Notes: generated by a model from the sequence alone, not told the origin. A stretch of DNA of 8,328 nt from Acidobacteria bacterium AH-259-G07 (GCA_027717925.1 JALLON010000119.1:1-8328); one strand, 5' to 3'. Positions 1 through 6,596 are shown, numbered from the stretch's first letter. Made by a program: numbers and translations.

Positions 1-1
1 A

Positions 2-283
2 GGGATAGTTTCCCCTGCCGAGGCGGTGATCAATGTCAATCTGAAAGAACAGACGGCAGCCGTCTTACAAAGCCTAACACCTCGAGAGGAGCAGGTCATC
101 CGCATGCGATTTGGCATTGGAGATGGAAGCGAACACACTCTGGAGGAGGTTGGACAAAGATTCTCGGTCACTCGCGAGCGCATTCGCCAGATTGAAGCGA
201 AGGCGCTTCGCAAGCTGCGCCATCCGTCGCGCAGCCGAAAGTTAAAAGCCTTCCTGGAGAACAGTGGCAAGGAAGGGCTGTAA
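2..283 (+). CDS. rpoD: RNA polymerase sigma factor RpoD, C-terminal part (5' end outside window)
   Basis: This is the 3' end of the primary sigma-70 factor, which directs RNA polymerase to housekeeping promoters. The frame is open from base 2 and reads GIVSPAEAV before the first possible internal start at 26, so the gene begins outside the window and 26 is not its start. The visible part is the end of region 3/linker plus region 4. LTPREEQVIRMRFG is the conserved region 4.1 segment, and TLEEVGQRFSVTRERIRQIE is the region 4.2 helix-turn-helix that reads the -35 element. KALRKLRHPSRSRKL and a short tail close the protein. Near-consensus sequence separates RpoD from alternative sigma factors. 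The stop codon lies inside a strong terminator hairpin, so transcription should mostly end here. No truncation or frameshift is seen in the visible part. Confidence 0.97.
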   Translation, partial: GIVSPAEAVINVNLKEQTAAVLQSLTPREEQVIRMRFGIGDGSEHTLEEVGQRFSVTRERIRQIEAKALRKLRHPSRSRKLKAFLENSGKEGL

Positions 284-320
284 GTAAAAAGGGGCGGCTT
301 GAGCCGCCCCTTTTTACTTA
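281..320 (+). terminator. Rho-independent terminator of rpoD, perfect 19-bp inverted repeat
   Basis: Bases 281-299 (taagtaaaaaggggcggct) are the exact reverse complement of 302-320, with only two bases between. The GC core (ggggcggct/agccgcccc) is flanked by an A-run on the left and five T on the right, so it could work in both directions. The first three bases of the left arm are the rpoD stop codon. Confidence 0.93.
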
Positions 321-332
321 CAGCAAAAGAGC

Positions 333-384
333 AATAGAACAATAGAACAAAAGAATCCAGAAGTCAGAATCCAGAATTCAGAAG
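333..384. repeat. Short tandem repeats between rpoD and the tRNA gene
   Basis: Two units of AATAGAAC lie head to tail at 333-348. A heptamer array follows: GAATCCA (353-359), GAAGTCA (360-366), GAATCCA (367-373), GAATTCA (374-380), then a partial GAAG. No coding frame covers it. It resembles the short tandemly repeated repetitive sequences scattered between genes in some bacteria. Any function is unknown. Confidence 0.75.
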
Positions 385-411
385 TTCTTTTTGTTCTACG
401 CGGAGCGTTCT

Positions 412-488
412 GGGCCCATAGCTCAGTCGGTTAGAGCATCTGACTCATAATCAGACGGTCGTAGGTTCGAGTCCTACTGGGCCCACCA
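412..488 (+). tRNA. tRNA with CAU anticodon (tRNA-Ile2 favoured, otherwise elongator tRNA-Met)
   Basis: A complete 77-nt cloverleaf is present. The acceptor stem GGGCCCA (412-418) pairs with TGGGCCC (478-484), followed by A485 and an encoded CCA (486-488). The D arm contains AGCTCAGTCGGTTAGAGC. The anticodon stem TCTGA/TCAGA (439-443, 451-455) encloses loop CTCATAA with anticodon CAT at 446-448. The T arm is GTAGG-TTCGAGT-CCTAC. The first acceptor pair is G-C, so this is not a typical bacterial initiator tRNA. CAU serves both Met and the lysidine-modified Ile2 that reads AUA. C-G pairs at acceptor positions 4 and 5 are features that TilS uses to pick Ile2 in E. coli, so I lean to Ile2. The tRNA ends 34 nt before the next gene and may be transcribed with it. 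Confidence 0.95.
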
Positions 489-522
489 GATTCGAGATTT
501 CAAACACGGGGAGCGGTGGAGT

Positions 523-1230
523 GTGAACTCGGAGTTAAGGAGATTGATTCATTTGCAGCAGTTGGATTTGAAAATCGTCGAACTGCAGCAGCGCGCCGAA
601 CAGATTCCGCAGGAAATTGAAACGTTCAATCGGATTCTCGAAGAGAATCGGCAGACTCTCGAGCAGGCACGCCAACACATCGAGGAAGACAACAAGCAAC
701 GACGACTGTTGGAAGGAGAAGTTGAAACCCTGCGAGAGAGATTATCGAAATACAAGTCCCAGTTGATGGAAGTGAGGACCAACAAAGAATATCAGGCCAT
801 GCTTCACGAAATTGAAAACACGGAACGGGAAATTGAGGCGAAAGAGGACCACATTCTTGAACGAATGATGGCAATCGACGAGCGGGAGAAACAAGCTCGA
901 GAGGCGAAAGGTGAGTTAGTGAAAAAGGAAGAGGAAATTCTCGAAAAGCGCGGGAAATTAGAAAGCTTCGTCTCTCAAGCAGAGAGCCAGATTGTGTGTT
1001 TGCAGAAAGATAGAAGACGGCTGGAAGAAGAGATCTCCGGGGAACTCACCGAACAATATCAGAGAATCGCTTCCGTGCGAAATGGAGTGGCACTGGCGGA
1101 GGCGAAAGATCAATCCTGTCAAGCCTGTCATGTAAAGTTGCGTCCCCAACTGTTCGCCGATATAAGAACCAACCGGCAAATTATTACCTGTGAAAACTGC
1201 AACCGAATCCTTTACTACGCTGGACCCTAG
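523..1230 (+). CDS. Coiled-coil protein with C-terminal C4 zinc ribbon (CT398/DUF164-like)
   Basis: This 235-residue protein is almost entirely charged, Gln/Glu-rich heptad sequence (residues about 5-180) forming long antiparallel-type coiled coils. It ends in a zinc ribbon with CQAC (C199, C202) and CENC (C223, C226). The segment VRTNKEYQAMLHEIE (84-98) between the helices and the LFADIRTNRQIITCENCNRIL tail region are characteristic of the CT398-like zinc-ribbon family. That family is usually annotated only as a probable nucleic-acid-binding or scaffolding protein, and the substrate is unknown. The protein has no signal peptide and is cytoplasmic. The start is GTG at 523. GGTGGA lies immediately before it and GGGGAG (508-513) sits at a better distance. 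Its TAG shares its G with the GTG of the next gene, implying translational coupling. All four cysteines are present, so the metal site looks intact. Confidence 0.9.
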   Translation: MNSELRRLIHLQQLDLKIVELQQRAEQIPQEIETFNRILEENRQTLEQARQHIEEDNKQRRLLEGEVETLRERLSKYKSQLMEVRTNKEYQAMLHEIENTEREIEAKEDHILERMMAIDEREKQAREAKGELVKKEEEILEKRGKLESFVSQAESQIVCLQKDRRRLEEEISGELTEQYQRIASVRNGVALAEAKDQSCQACHVKLRPQLFADIRTNRQIITCENCNRILYYAGP

Positions 1231-2006
1231 TGGCATATCCTTTTTTGAGCTTCTACCACCAAGCTTATTCAGCCGTCACCGATTTTTCCTTTTATCGCGC
1301 CCTCTTCGAGCAGTCTCTGCACAAGACACTAATTTATCTTTTCTATCTAGCTACACACGTAGCCGCCATACTCACCCTGACCTTTGCCTTGCACTATGGC
1401 CCTCAATTTTTAAGCATAGCCGACTGGGCTCAGCAAAACTTTCCCCCATTTGAAGTCGAAGATGGAAAGCTTAGGGTGGCGACCGACCAGCCCTTAGTGA
1501 AGAAATACCCGGGAAAGCAATTGATTACTTTTGTCTTTGATACCACCGGCACCTACTCGGATCCACAAGAGCTTGAAGATCCTGCCTTTCTTTTTACTGA
1601 GGAGAAACTCTATTTTCGCTACCTGGGTCAAACCCAGAGTTATTCATGGAAGGATTGGGGGCCTTTTCAGGCAGGACCGAAGGAGTTTGAGCATTTCACC
1701 ACGCTTGTCAAATGGGCTTACTTCCCAATTGCTTACTCGCTGATTTTAGTCTACACCGTCGTGGTCAAAGGGTTATTGGCAGCTCTTCTCACTGTAGTCG
1801 GGTTGTCCGCCAGCGTGCGCTATGACATTCGTCTACCCTTCCAGCAACACTTCACGATTGCCCTTTATAGCCTCACTCCCGCTATCGTAATTGATTTGGC
1901 CGTGACCATGACCGGACTGGACATCTCGTACTTCTACTTGATTTATCTGGTAACAGCTGCGATCTATACCTATATGGCCACTCAGAAATGTGTGGCGGTG
2001 GAATAA
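1230..2006 (+). CDS. DUF1189-like integral membrane protein
   Basis: This 258-residue membrane protein has a layout matching DUF1189 proteins, whose function is unknown. A short amphipathic N-terminus (FLSFYHQAYSAVTDFSFY) precedes a first membrane segment near 33-55. An extracytoplasmic domain of about 100 residues follows, containing FPPFEVEDGKL and then a YFRY...SYSWKDWG segment. A C-terminal block of hydrophobic segments lies near 160-192, 206-228 and 233-250. The FPPFEVEDGKL motif near residue 71 ('FP.F.I.NG.L' in relatives) is the main reason for the family call. The start is GTG at 1230, sharing one base with the TAG of the zinc-ribbon gene, so the two are probably translated in sequence. 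No SD independent of the upstream coding sequence is clear. Family membership is from recognition only; the role could be envelope sensing or transport, but nothing in the sequence decides it. Confidence 0.72.
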   Translation: MAYPFLSFYHQAYSAVTDFSFYRALFEQSLHKTLIYLFYLATHVAAILTLTFALHYGPQFLSIADWAQQNFPPFEVEDGKLRVATDQPLVKKYPGKQLITFVFDTTGTYSDPQELEDPAFLFTEEKLYFRYLGQTQSYSWKDWGPFQAGPKEFEHFTTLVKWAYFPIAYSLILVYTVVVKGLLAALLTVVGLSASVRYDIRLPFQQHFTIALYSLTPAIVIDLAVTMTGLDISYFYLIYLVTAAIYTYMATQKCVAVE

Positions 2007-2008
2007 TT

Positions 2009-2040
2009 CGTCCGAGTACCTCGGGACGGTTGAACCAACC
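2009..2040 (+). other. Two small adjacent hairpins between the DUF1189-like and VWA genes
   Basis: CGTCCGAG (2009-2016) pairs with CTCGGGACG (2020-2028) with one bulged G. GGTTG (2028-2032) pairs with CAACC (2036-2040), sharing base 2028. There is no T-run after either, so this is not a classical terminator. It may be an attenuating or RNA-stability structure in the 77-bp gap, or chance. Confidence 0.3.
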
Positions 2041-2083
2041 GGTCATTTGTTTGATGCGCCCTTGTCGAGTAATCTATTACTAA

Positions 2084-3001
2084 ATGAGGAAAACTATCCT
2101 TGTCATGTTCGTTATCCTAGCGTCCCTCCTTTTGCCGGCTTGGACGCAAAACAGAGGAACACAGGCACCGGTCATTCGAGCGACAGTCGATGTAGTCCAT
2201 GTCCTTTGTACTGTTCGAGACCGCCGCGGTAATTACATCCCGAATTTGAAAAGAGAAGATTTCGAAATTTTTGAAGACGGCATTAGACAAAAGATCGATT
2301 TTTTCGGCAAGGAAACCGGCGATGATGCCCAACCTCTGACTGTCGTCCTTTTGATTGACACTAGTGGCAGTGTCAAAGATAAGCTGAGATTTGAGCAGCA
2401 GGCTGCCAGCGAATTTTTGGACCAGACTCTCAGGAAAAACAAGGACATGGCCGCGGTCGTTCAGTTTGACAGCCAGATTCAACTGGTCCAAGACTTCACT
2501 TACGACTACTCGATTTTGGAGGATGCCATTTTTGAGATAAAGGCAGGAGGCGCGACTAAACTTTACGACGCCATCTGGGCAGCCGCCAAGGAACTCCTTA
2601 GACCTGAGGTGGGAAGAAAAGTGATGGTGATCCTTTCTGACGGAGCAGACACACAGAGCATGATCAGCGATAAGGAGGCCATTCGGACCGCTCAGGAGGA
2701 AGACGTTGTCATCTATGGAATTGGAGTACGAAGTCACAGATTTGATTCTGATTTTGGGAAATTGAAGAAATTTGCCAAGGCCACCGGAGGTTCATTTTTT
2801 GATTCCAACGCGGATCCCAAAAAACTCCGAGAAGCATTTGGAAAAATCAATCGAGAAATTAAGAACCAATATAGCCTCGGCTACGTCTCGACCAATTCCA
2901 GACGCGATGGCTCGCTCCGAGAAATAAAGGTGCGAGTGAGACGTCGCGGTTTGAAAGTCACCCACCGCAAAGGCTATTATGGTCCACAGGGCGACTCATG
3001 A
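2084..3001 (+). CDS. Secreted VWA-domain protein, 'VWFA-related Acidobacterial domain' type
   Basis: This 305-residue exported protein has a positively charged hydrophobic signal sequence (residues 1-21, cut probably after the Ala-Trp-Thr region). A short beta domain (about 31-75) carries VLCTVRDRRGNYIPNLKREDF and EIFEDG, a signature of the acidobacterial VWFA family. The von Willebrand A domain follows (about 86-260). Its metal-ion-dependent adhesion site is complete: DTSGS (D92, S94, S96), T158 in GATKLYDA and D186 in LSDGAD. The end (QYSLGYVSTN...REIKVRVRRRGLKVTHRKGYYGP) is also family-typical. Such proteins are abundant in Acidobacteria, probably acting outside the cytoplasm in protein binding; the ligand is unknown. 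The ATG at 2084 has no clear SD. The ATG at 2105 is a weaker alternative because it shortens the signal peptide. The TGA overlaps the next ATG by 4 bp. Confidence 0.92.
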   Translation: MRKTILVMFVILASLLLPAWTQNRGTQAPVIRATVDVVHVLCTVRDRRGNYIPNLKREDFEIFEDGIRQKIDFFGKETGDDAQPLTVVLLIDTSGSVKDKLRFEQQAASEFLDQTLRKNKDMAAVVQFDSQIQLVQDFTYDYSILEDAIFEIKAGGATKLYDAIWAAAKELLRPEVGRKVMVILSDGADTQSMISDKEAIRTAQEEDVVIYGIGVRSHRFDSDFGKLKKFAKATGGSFFDSNADPKKLREAFGKINREIKNQYSLGYVSTNSRRDGSLREIKVRVRRRGLKVTHRKGYYGPQGDS

Positions 3002-3201
3002 AGCCAAAGAACCTGCAAGTGGAGGATACTCTGCCCATCAAATTAAAAATTCGCGTTCTTGAGGCGGAACTTGAGCAGCTTGAGTCAGACCTCAGTCGTC
3101 TGGGTGAGCTGAGGGAACAAACCCGAAAAGAAATTTGCTATTACGAGGACCTTCTGGCCAAGACTCAGCAGCAGCACCACACACTTCGTCGAATCAAATA
3201 A
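2998..3201 (+). CDS. Small coiled-coil protein, unknown function
   Basis: I do not recognise a family. The 67-residue product is highly charged. Residues about 14-60 (ending KTQQQHHTLRR) have regular leucine/isoleucine spacing in IKLKIRVLEAELEQLESDL, predicting one long helix or a two-helix coiled coil. There is no signal peptide, membrane segment or cysteine pair. Its ATG overlaps the TGA of the VWA gene (ATGA, 2998-3001), the usual arrangement of translationally coupled genes and the best evidence that it is real. It is presumably cytoplasmic whereas the VWA partner is exported, so a direct interaction would need membrane passage of one of them. It could alternatively be a minor regulator or a chance open frame. 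Confidence 0.62.
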   Translation: MKPKNLQVEDTLPIKLKIRVLEAELEQLESDLSRLGELREQTRKEICYYEDLLAKTQQQHHTLRRIK

Positions 3202-3290
3202 AAGGCATTTCCAATCCGGCCTCCTTCGTGTGGTGGCATTCTCGGTTGCTCACCCCCTTTAGCAATGATAGACTTTGTGGCCGCTGTGCC

Positions 3291-4235
3291 ATGCCGCGAC
3301 AACGTCCCTTGCTCGCCAACAATATCCTTGAATTGATTGGCTTCACACCGCTGGTTCGTCTTAATCGACTACCTGTCAATGATTCTGCCGAGATCTTCCT
3401 GAAGCTGGAATCCCTCAACCCGATGTTCAGCGTGAAAGACCGCATTGCCTATGCCATGCTGAAAAAGGCCCAAGAAGAGGGGAAAATTTGGCCCGGGAAG
3501 ACGGTTATCATTGAACCCACCAGCGGTAACACAGGGATTGGCCTGGCCATGGCCGCAGCGGTGATGGGTTATCGATTGATTCTCACGATGCCCGATACCA
3601 TGTCTATTGAACGCCGAAGGGTACTAAGAGCAATGGGAGCTGAGTTGGTGCTCACTCCAGAAATCCGTGGCATGAGTGCCGCCATCAAGAAAGCCGAGGA
3701 ACTTCTCCAGGAACATTCCGACGCTTACATGCCACAACAATTTGAGAATCCGGCCAACCCGGAAATTCATCGACAAACCACAGCCGTGGAGATCCTGGAG
3801 GCTACCGAAGGGCACTTGAACTGTTTTGTGGCAGGGGTGGGGACGGGAGGGACCATTACAGGGGTGGGAGAAGTTCTCAAGAAGGAAATAGAGGGTGTGC
3901 AGATCATTGGTGTCGAACCTGCCGATTCGCCCGTGCTGTCGGGAGGCTCTCCGGCCCCCCATGAGATTCAAGGAATCGGCGCCGGTTTTGTCCCCTCAGT
4001 TCTCAATCGCGACATCATCGACGAGATTATACAGGTCGAATACATCGACGCCTGCCAGACAACACGTAGGCTCGCTCGGCAGGAGGGAATCTTTGCAGGA
4101 ATTTCTTCCGGAGCGATTTGTTGGGCCGCACTTCAGGTTGCCAAGAAATTAGGGAAAGGCAGCCGTGTCGTCGCCATCGTCTGCGACCTTGGAGAACGCT
4201 ATCTTAGCCACCAGGTTTACAGCGAACTCGAGTGA
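3291..4235 (+). CDS. cysK: Cysteine synthase (O-acetylserine sulfhydrylase), PLP-dependent
   Basis: The enzyme makes L-cysteine from O-acetyl-L-serine and sulfide in the cytoplasm. From ATG 3291 it is 314 residues, the usual length. The fold-type II PLP landmarks are all present. The Schiff-base lysine is K49 in NPMFSVKDR, the substrate loop is TSGNTG (77-82), and the phosphate-binding loop is GTGGT (184-188). QFENPANPEIHRQTT (150-164), GIGAGFVP, GIFAGISSGA (with S272 contacting the PLP pyridine nitrogen in homologues) and GERYLS near the end are also present. The frame is open back to 3135, but the extra 52 residues are not conserved-looking and overlap the preceding gene, so 3291 is chosen. 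No SD is visible before it. NPMFSVKDR departs from the common NPxGSVKDR at two positions. Cystathionine beta-synthase or O-phosphoserine sulfhydrylase are alternatives, but length and motifs favour CysK. Confidence 0.92.
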   Translation: MPRQRPLLANNILELIGFTPLVRLNRLPVNDSAEIFLKLESLNPMFSVKDRIAYAMLKKAQEEGKIWPGKTVIIEPTSGNTGIGLAMAAAVMGYRLILTMPDTMSIERRRVLRAMGAELVLTPEIRGMSAAIKKAEELLQEHSDAYMPQQFENPANPEIHRQTTAVEILEATEGHLNCFVAGVGTGGTITGVGEVLKKEIEGVQIIGVEPADSPVLSGGSPAPHEIQGIGAGFVPSVLNRDIIDEIIQVEYIDACQTTRRLARQEGIFAGISSGAICWAALQVAKKLGKGSRVVAIVCDLGERYLSHQVYSELE

Positions 4236-4236
4236 C

Positions 4237-4292
4237 GCGGATCACACGGATTTCAACGGATCTTCACGGATACTTTGACGAATAAGACGGAT
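4237..4292. repeat. ACGGAT repeat of about 10-bp period between convergent genes
   Basis: ACGGAT occurs at 4246-4251, 4256-4261 and 4266-4271, exactly 10 bp apart. GCGGAT lies at 4237-4242 and a further ACGGAT at 4287-4292. The intervening bases are of the type CAC/TTTCA/CTTCAC. The array fills the gap between the cysteine synthase and M23 gene ends, where no clear hairpin-plus-T-run terminator is visible. It is non-coding with unknown function. Confidence 0.7.
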
Positions 4293-4304
4293 CGCGCTGA
4301 TTTT

Positions 4305-5666
4305 TCAACGGGTCTTCGGTTGACTCCTGGCTCCTGTTAATTTGACCAGAACATGTTCCCTAACCCAGCGCTGGTCCCACCACTCGAGTGGATTGACCTG
4401 AACTCCCTGCAAAATCAGGCTGAAGTGGAGATGATCTCCTGCAGCCAAACCGGTTTGTCCCGTCCGGCCCAGGATTTCGCCTCTCTTGACCCACCGACCT
4501 TTCTGGACTTCAATGCTGCTCAGATGGCCATACAGGGAGAGGAGTCCAAGCCCGTGGTCCACAAGGACAGTGTTCCCGTAAATCCCGAGATAGTCAGCCA
4601 AGACAACGATCCCATCGTTTGCACATTCGACTGGACTGTGAGCAAGAGAGGCCAAATCAAAGCCCAAATGAGTCTGCTGATCCACCTTCCGACCCTGGTA
4701 ATAATACGTTCGACGGTCTGCAAAGGCAGATTCGACCTGAGACTTGCTCAATTGCAAAAAGGGCTCACTCCACAATAATCTACCGGCAGACTGGCGACTG
4801 AACTCCTCAAAATGCCGGTGGCTGAGGTCGCGCAGGTGACCATTGATCTTCAAAAAAGTCTTCAAGAGTGTTCCTTGTTGGGTCACTTCGTTTGTATGCT
4901 CCAAGATTTCCGATACGACTGTGTTCATCAGCAAATCAGTCAAGTGAATCTCGCGATTTCGAAAGCGCACAGGGAACACCTTTTTCCGAAAAGATGTCTG
5001 GTCGCGATTGCCGGCTGCATCCTCCGCCCAAACCAGCATGCTGGTTTGAGGAGGTTGGTCTTGGGCCAGCGCAAAGAGGCAGACATAGGTTCCTTTGTCA
5101 CTCTCGGGGAGCGGATAACCAGCAAAAACGTGCTCCCCTACTTGAACCCCGGAAGCCACGGTGTCCTGCGAGACACGGTAGACAATCGCTTCCGATCCTC
5201 CCTGACGAATGTAGTGCTGCCCGGAACGCACCTCTATCTGTGGAGGGGTAAGATCCAGTTTAAACGAGCGTCGTTCAGAAACCTCGCGAGCCCACAGCCA
5301 AAAATTGGGTTGATCTTGAAGATTCACTTCCAGCCAAAACTCCCCTTCAGAGAGTTGATCCTCTCCAAACGACACCTCAGGCGAGAGAGCAATGGAGCGC
5401 TGGCTGACCCCTTTTTGCCAAGGCCAGGGAGCACCATACGTCTCAGACAGCAGGACACGGCCACTCCCCGACCTCGCGAGTACAACCTCGATCGATTGCA
5501 AACCGTTTCCTTCATCCTGGATCTCCACAATGATCTTGGTGTCTCTCCCCACCGTGGAGGGAGCCTCACGCCAGTAAAGGGTTGGGGGTGAGCTATCCCA
5601 ACTCCAGAAACTGTACAGTAGAAAGGGAACAAGCAAAAATAAGAGAACGATCAGCCGCTTCTTCAC
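4305..5666 (-). CDS. M23 (LytM/lysostaphin-type) peptidoglycan metallopeptidase
   Basis: This 453-residue envelope enzyme is expected to cut peptide cross-bridges of peptidoglycan with a single zinc. An N-terminal hydrophobic segment (residues 4-20) is a signal peptide or membrane anchor. An Ig-like beta domain (about 27-140) comes next, then a second beta region (about 141-235) and a helical linker (about 240-310). The C-terminal M23 domain spans about 330-430. Zinc ligands are visible as H333 and D337 in HLGFD and H414 in HLHF (H412-x-H414), with the further catalytic-type His H381 in LYGHLS. GIYGNTVLVDHGLGLLSLYG and GRTGQTGLAAGDHLHF are typical. All catalytic residues are present, so it should be active rather than a degenerate LytM activator such as EnvC. 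The ATG (5664-5666) overlaps the TGA of the upstream methyltransferase by 4 bp, so the two are coupled. Confidence 0.93.
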   Translation of the reverse strand: MKKRLIVLLFLLVPFLLYSFWSWDSSPPTLYWREAPSTVGRDTKIIVEIQDEGNGLQSIEVVLARSGSGRVLLSETYGAPWPWQKGVSQRSIALSPEVSFGEDQLSEGEFWLEVNLQDQPNFWLWAREVSERRSFKLDLTPPQIEVRSGQHYIRQGGSEAIVYRVSQDTVASGVQVGEHVFAGYPLPESDKGTYVCLFALAQDQPPQTSMLVWAEDAAGNRDQTSFRKKVFPVRFRNREIHLTDLLMNTVVSEILEHTNEVTQQGTLLKTFLKINGHLRDLSHRHFEEFSRQSAGRLLWSEPFLQLSKSQVESAFADRRTYYYQGRKVDQQTHLGFDLASLAHSPVECANDGIVVLADYLGIYGNTVLVDHGLGLLSLYGHLSSIEVQKGRWVKRGEILGRTGQTGLAAGDHLHFSLILQGVQVNPLEWWDQRWVREHVLVKLTGARSQPKTR

Positions 5667-6436
5667 CAGTTCGCTATCCTACCAGGGGCCAAGACGGAGT
5701 GACAAGAAGGGGCCGCTGGGATGAAAACAACATAGCGAAAGGCCCAACACCACTTCACTTTAGATTGGGCGATGGCTGCACTGTCCAAAATCGTTCGGAT
5801 GTCGTGCCGCCCAAAGCCTTTCAACACTGACAGAGGGCCATCATGGCGAACCGCTTCTGAGCGTGAGAATGGCGCAAGGAGAAGACGAATACCGAAGTAG
5901 GCGAGGGGATGTCGATGCAGGTCGCTAATGAGGATCCCTACTCGGGTCCGTAACCGAAGATCCCCCAAGATTTTCGAGATCTCCTGATTGGTGAAATGAT
6001 GTAAGAAAGCCGAGCACAGAACCAGATCACACCCGACCTCCCTCAAGGGAGGTTTCCGGACATCACCTTGAAGGATTGTAATCTCGGGGAAGCGGCGGCT
6101 TTGTTGCTGGGCGATTTCGCAGACCAGGGAGTTAAAGTCAACGGCAAGTACCCGAATGGGATATCCTTTTCTTCTGGCCCACCTCACCAAAGCCGCCGCG
6201 ATATCCGCCGAACCACTGCCAAAATCGACAACTTCGACTGCTTTCTTTCCCTCTTCCCGTTGTGCGATTTCTTGAACGAGAGGTTTCAACGCCCGCAAGA
6301 TCGCACTCGTTCCCCCAAGCCAGCGATTGACCATACGGAGTTCTTGCAAAGTGACTAGCCACTCGGCATGGCTAAGACGATTAGGATCATCAATGATCTC
6401 AGGCTCGGTACTCCGCTTTGAAAAATCGATTCTCAC
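5663..6436 (-). CDS. Class I SAM-dependent methyltransferase
   Basis: This 257-residue cytoplasmic enzyme has a Rossmann-fold methyltransferase domain. Motif I is VVDFGSGSAD (69-78). The acidic residue at the end of strand 2 is D100 in VLAVDFN. GDV lies at 124-126, and the strand-4 motif is CDLVLCSAFLHHF (136-148). SDLHRHPLAYFG (171-182) and the N-terminal ELRMVNRWLGG (32-42) are shared with bacterial methyltransferases often found by polyketide or lipid genes, but the substrate cannot be read from sequence. It is first in a leftward two-gene unit with the M23 peptidase, overlapping it by 4 bp. The GTG start at 6436 has no good SD. The next internal Met is at residue 35, which would cut off a conserved helix, so the GTG is kept. 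UbiE/COQ5-like quinone methylation is a weaker alternative. Confidence 0.85.
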   Translation of the reverse strand: MRIDFSKRSTEPEIIDDPNRLSHAEWLVTLQELRMVNRWLGGTSAILRALKPLVQEIAQREEGKKAVEVVDFGSGSADIAAALVRWARRKGYPIRVLAVDFNSLVCEIAQQQSRRFPEITILQGDVRKPPLREVGCDLVLCSAFLHHFTNQEISKILGDLRLRTRVGILISDLHRHPLAYFGIRLLLAPFSRSEAVRHDGPLSVLKGFGRHDIRTILDSAAIAQSKVKWCWAFRYVVFIPAAPSCHSVLAPGRIANW

Positions 6437-6503
6437 AACTGAATTGCAAATGATATTCTGCCGCTCGGTGGAAAAAAAGTAATAGTAAGTGTTTGGTGCA
6501 ACC

Positions 6504-6557
6504 TTTCGTGAATTCGTGCCTTTGTTTTCCTATCTGCAAAAGCACGAAAAAACGAAA
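6504..6557. repeat. Imperfect 21-bp inverted repeat between divergent genes
   Basis: Bases 6504-6524 and 6537-6557 pair at 17 of 21 positions around a 12-base loop. The inner 12 bp (ttcgtgcctttg with caaaagcacgaa) has only one mismatch. It lies between the divergent methyltransferase and prepilin genes. It could be a cruciform or RNA hairpin, a regulator site, or a copy of a dispersed CACGAA-type repeat. Confidence 0.6.
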
Positions 6558-6587
6558 GCACAATGTGCCAAAATTTTCGGTATCGTT

Positions 6588-6596
6588 TGGTATAAT
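6588..6596 (+). promoter_or_regulatory. Extended -10 promoter for the prepilin gene
   Basis: TGGTATAAT is a perfect TATAAT at 6591-6596 preceded by a TGn extension, as recognised by the housekeeping sigma factor. No good -35 hexamer is present at the expected 17-bp distance (ccaaaa at 6568-6573), which extended -10 promoters tolerate. Transcription would start near 6603, just upstream of the prepilin gene. Confidence 0.65.

Noticed and set aside
333..384. Could the tandem repeats be a CRISPR array
   Set aside because: The units are 7-8 bp with no spacers, and no cas gene is present.
2117..2737. A 206-codon leftward open frame opposite the VWA gene
   Set aside because: It is antisense to conserved MIDAS-bearing sequence and encodes nothing recognisable.
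3135..3290. In-frame upstream extension of the cysteine synthase
   Set aside because: The extra 52 residues have no resemblance to the family N-terminus and overlap the small coiled-coil gene; the ATG at 3291 gives the normal length.
4812..5591. A 259-codon rightward open frame opposite the M23 gene
   Set aside because: It lies wholly inside a well-supported gene on the other strand, its protein is low in recognisable motifs and it has no sign of its own ribosome binding site.
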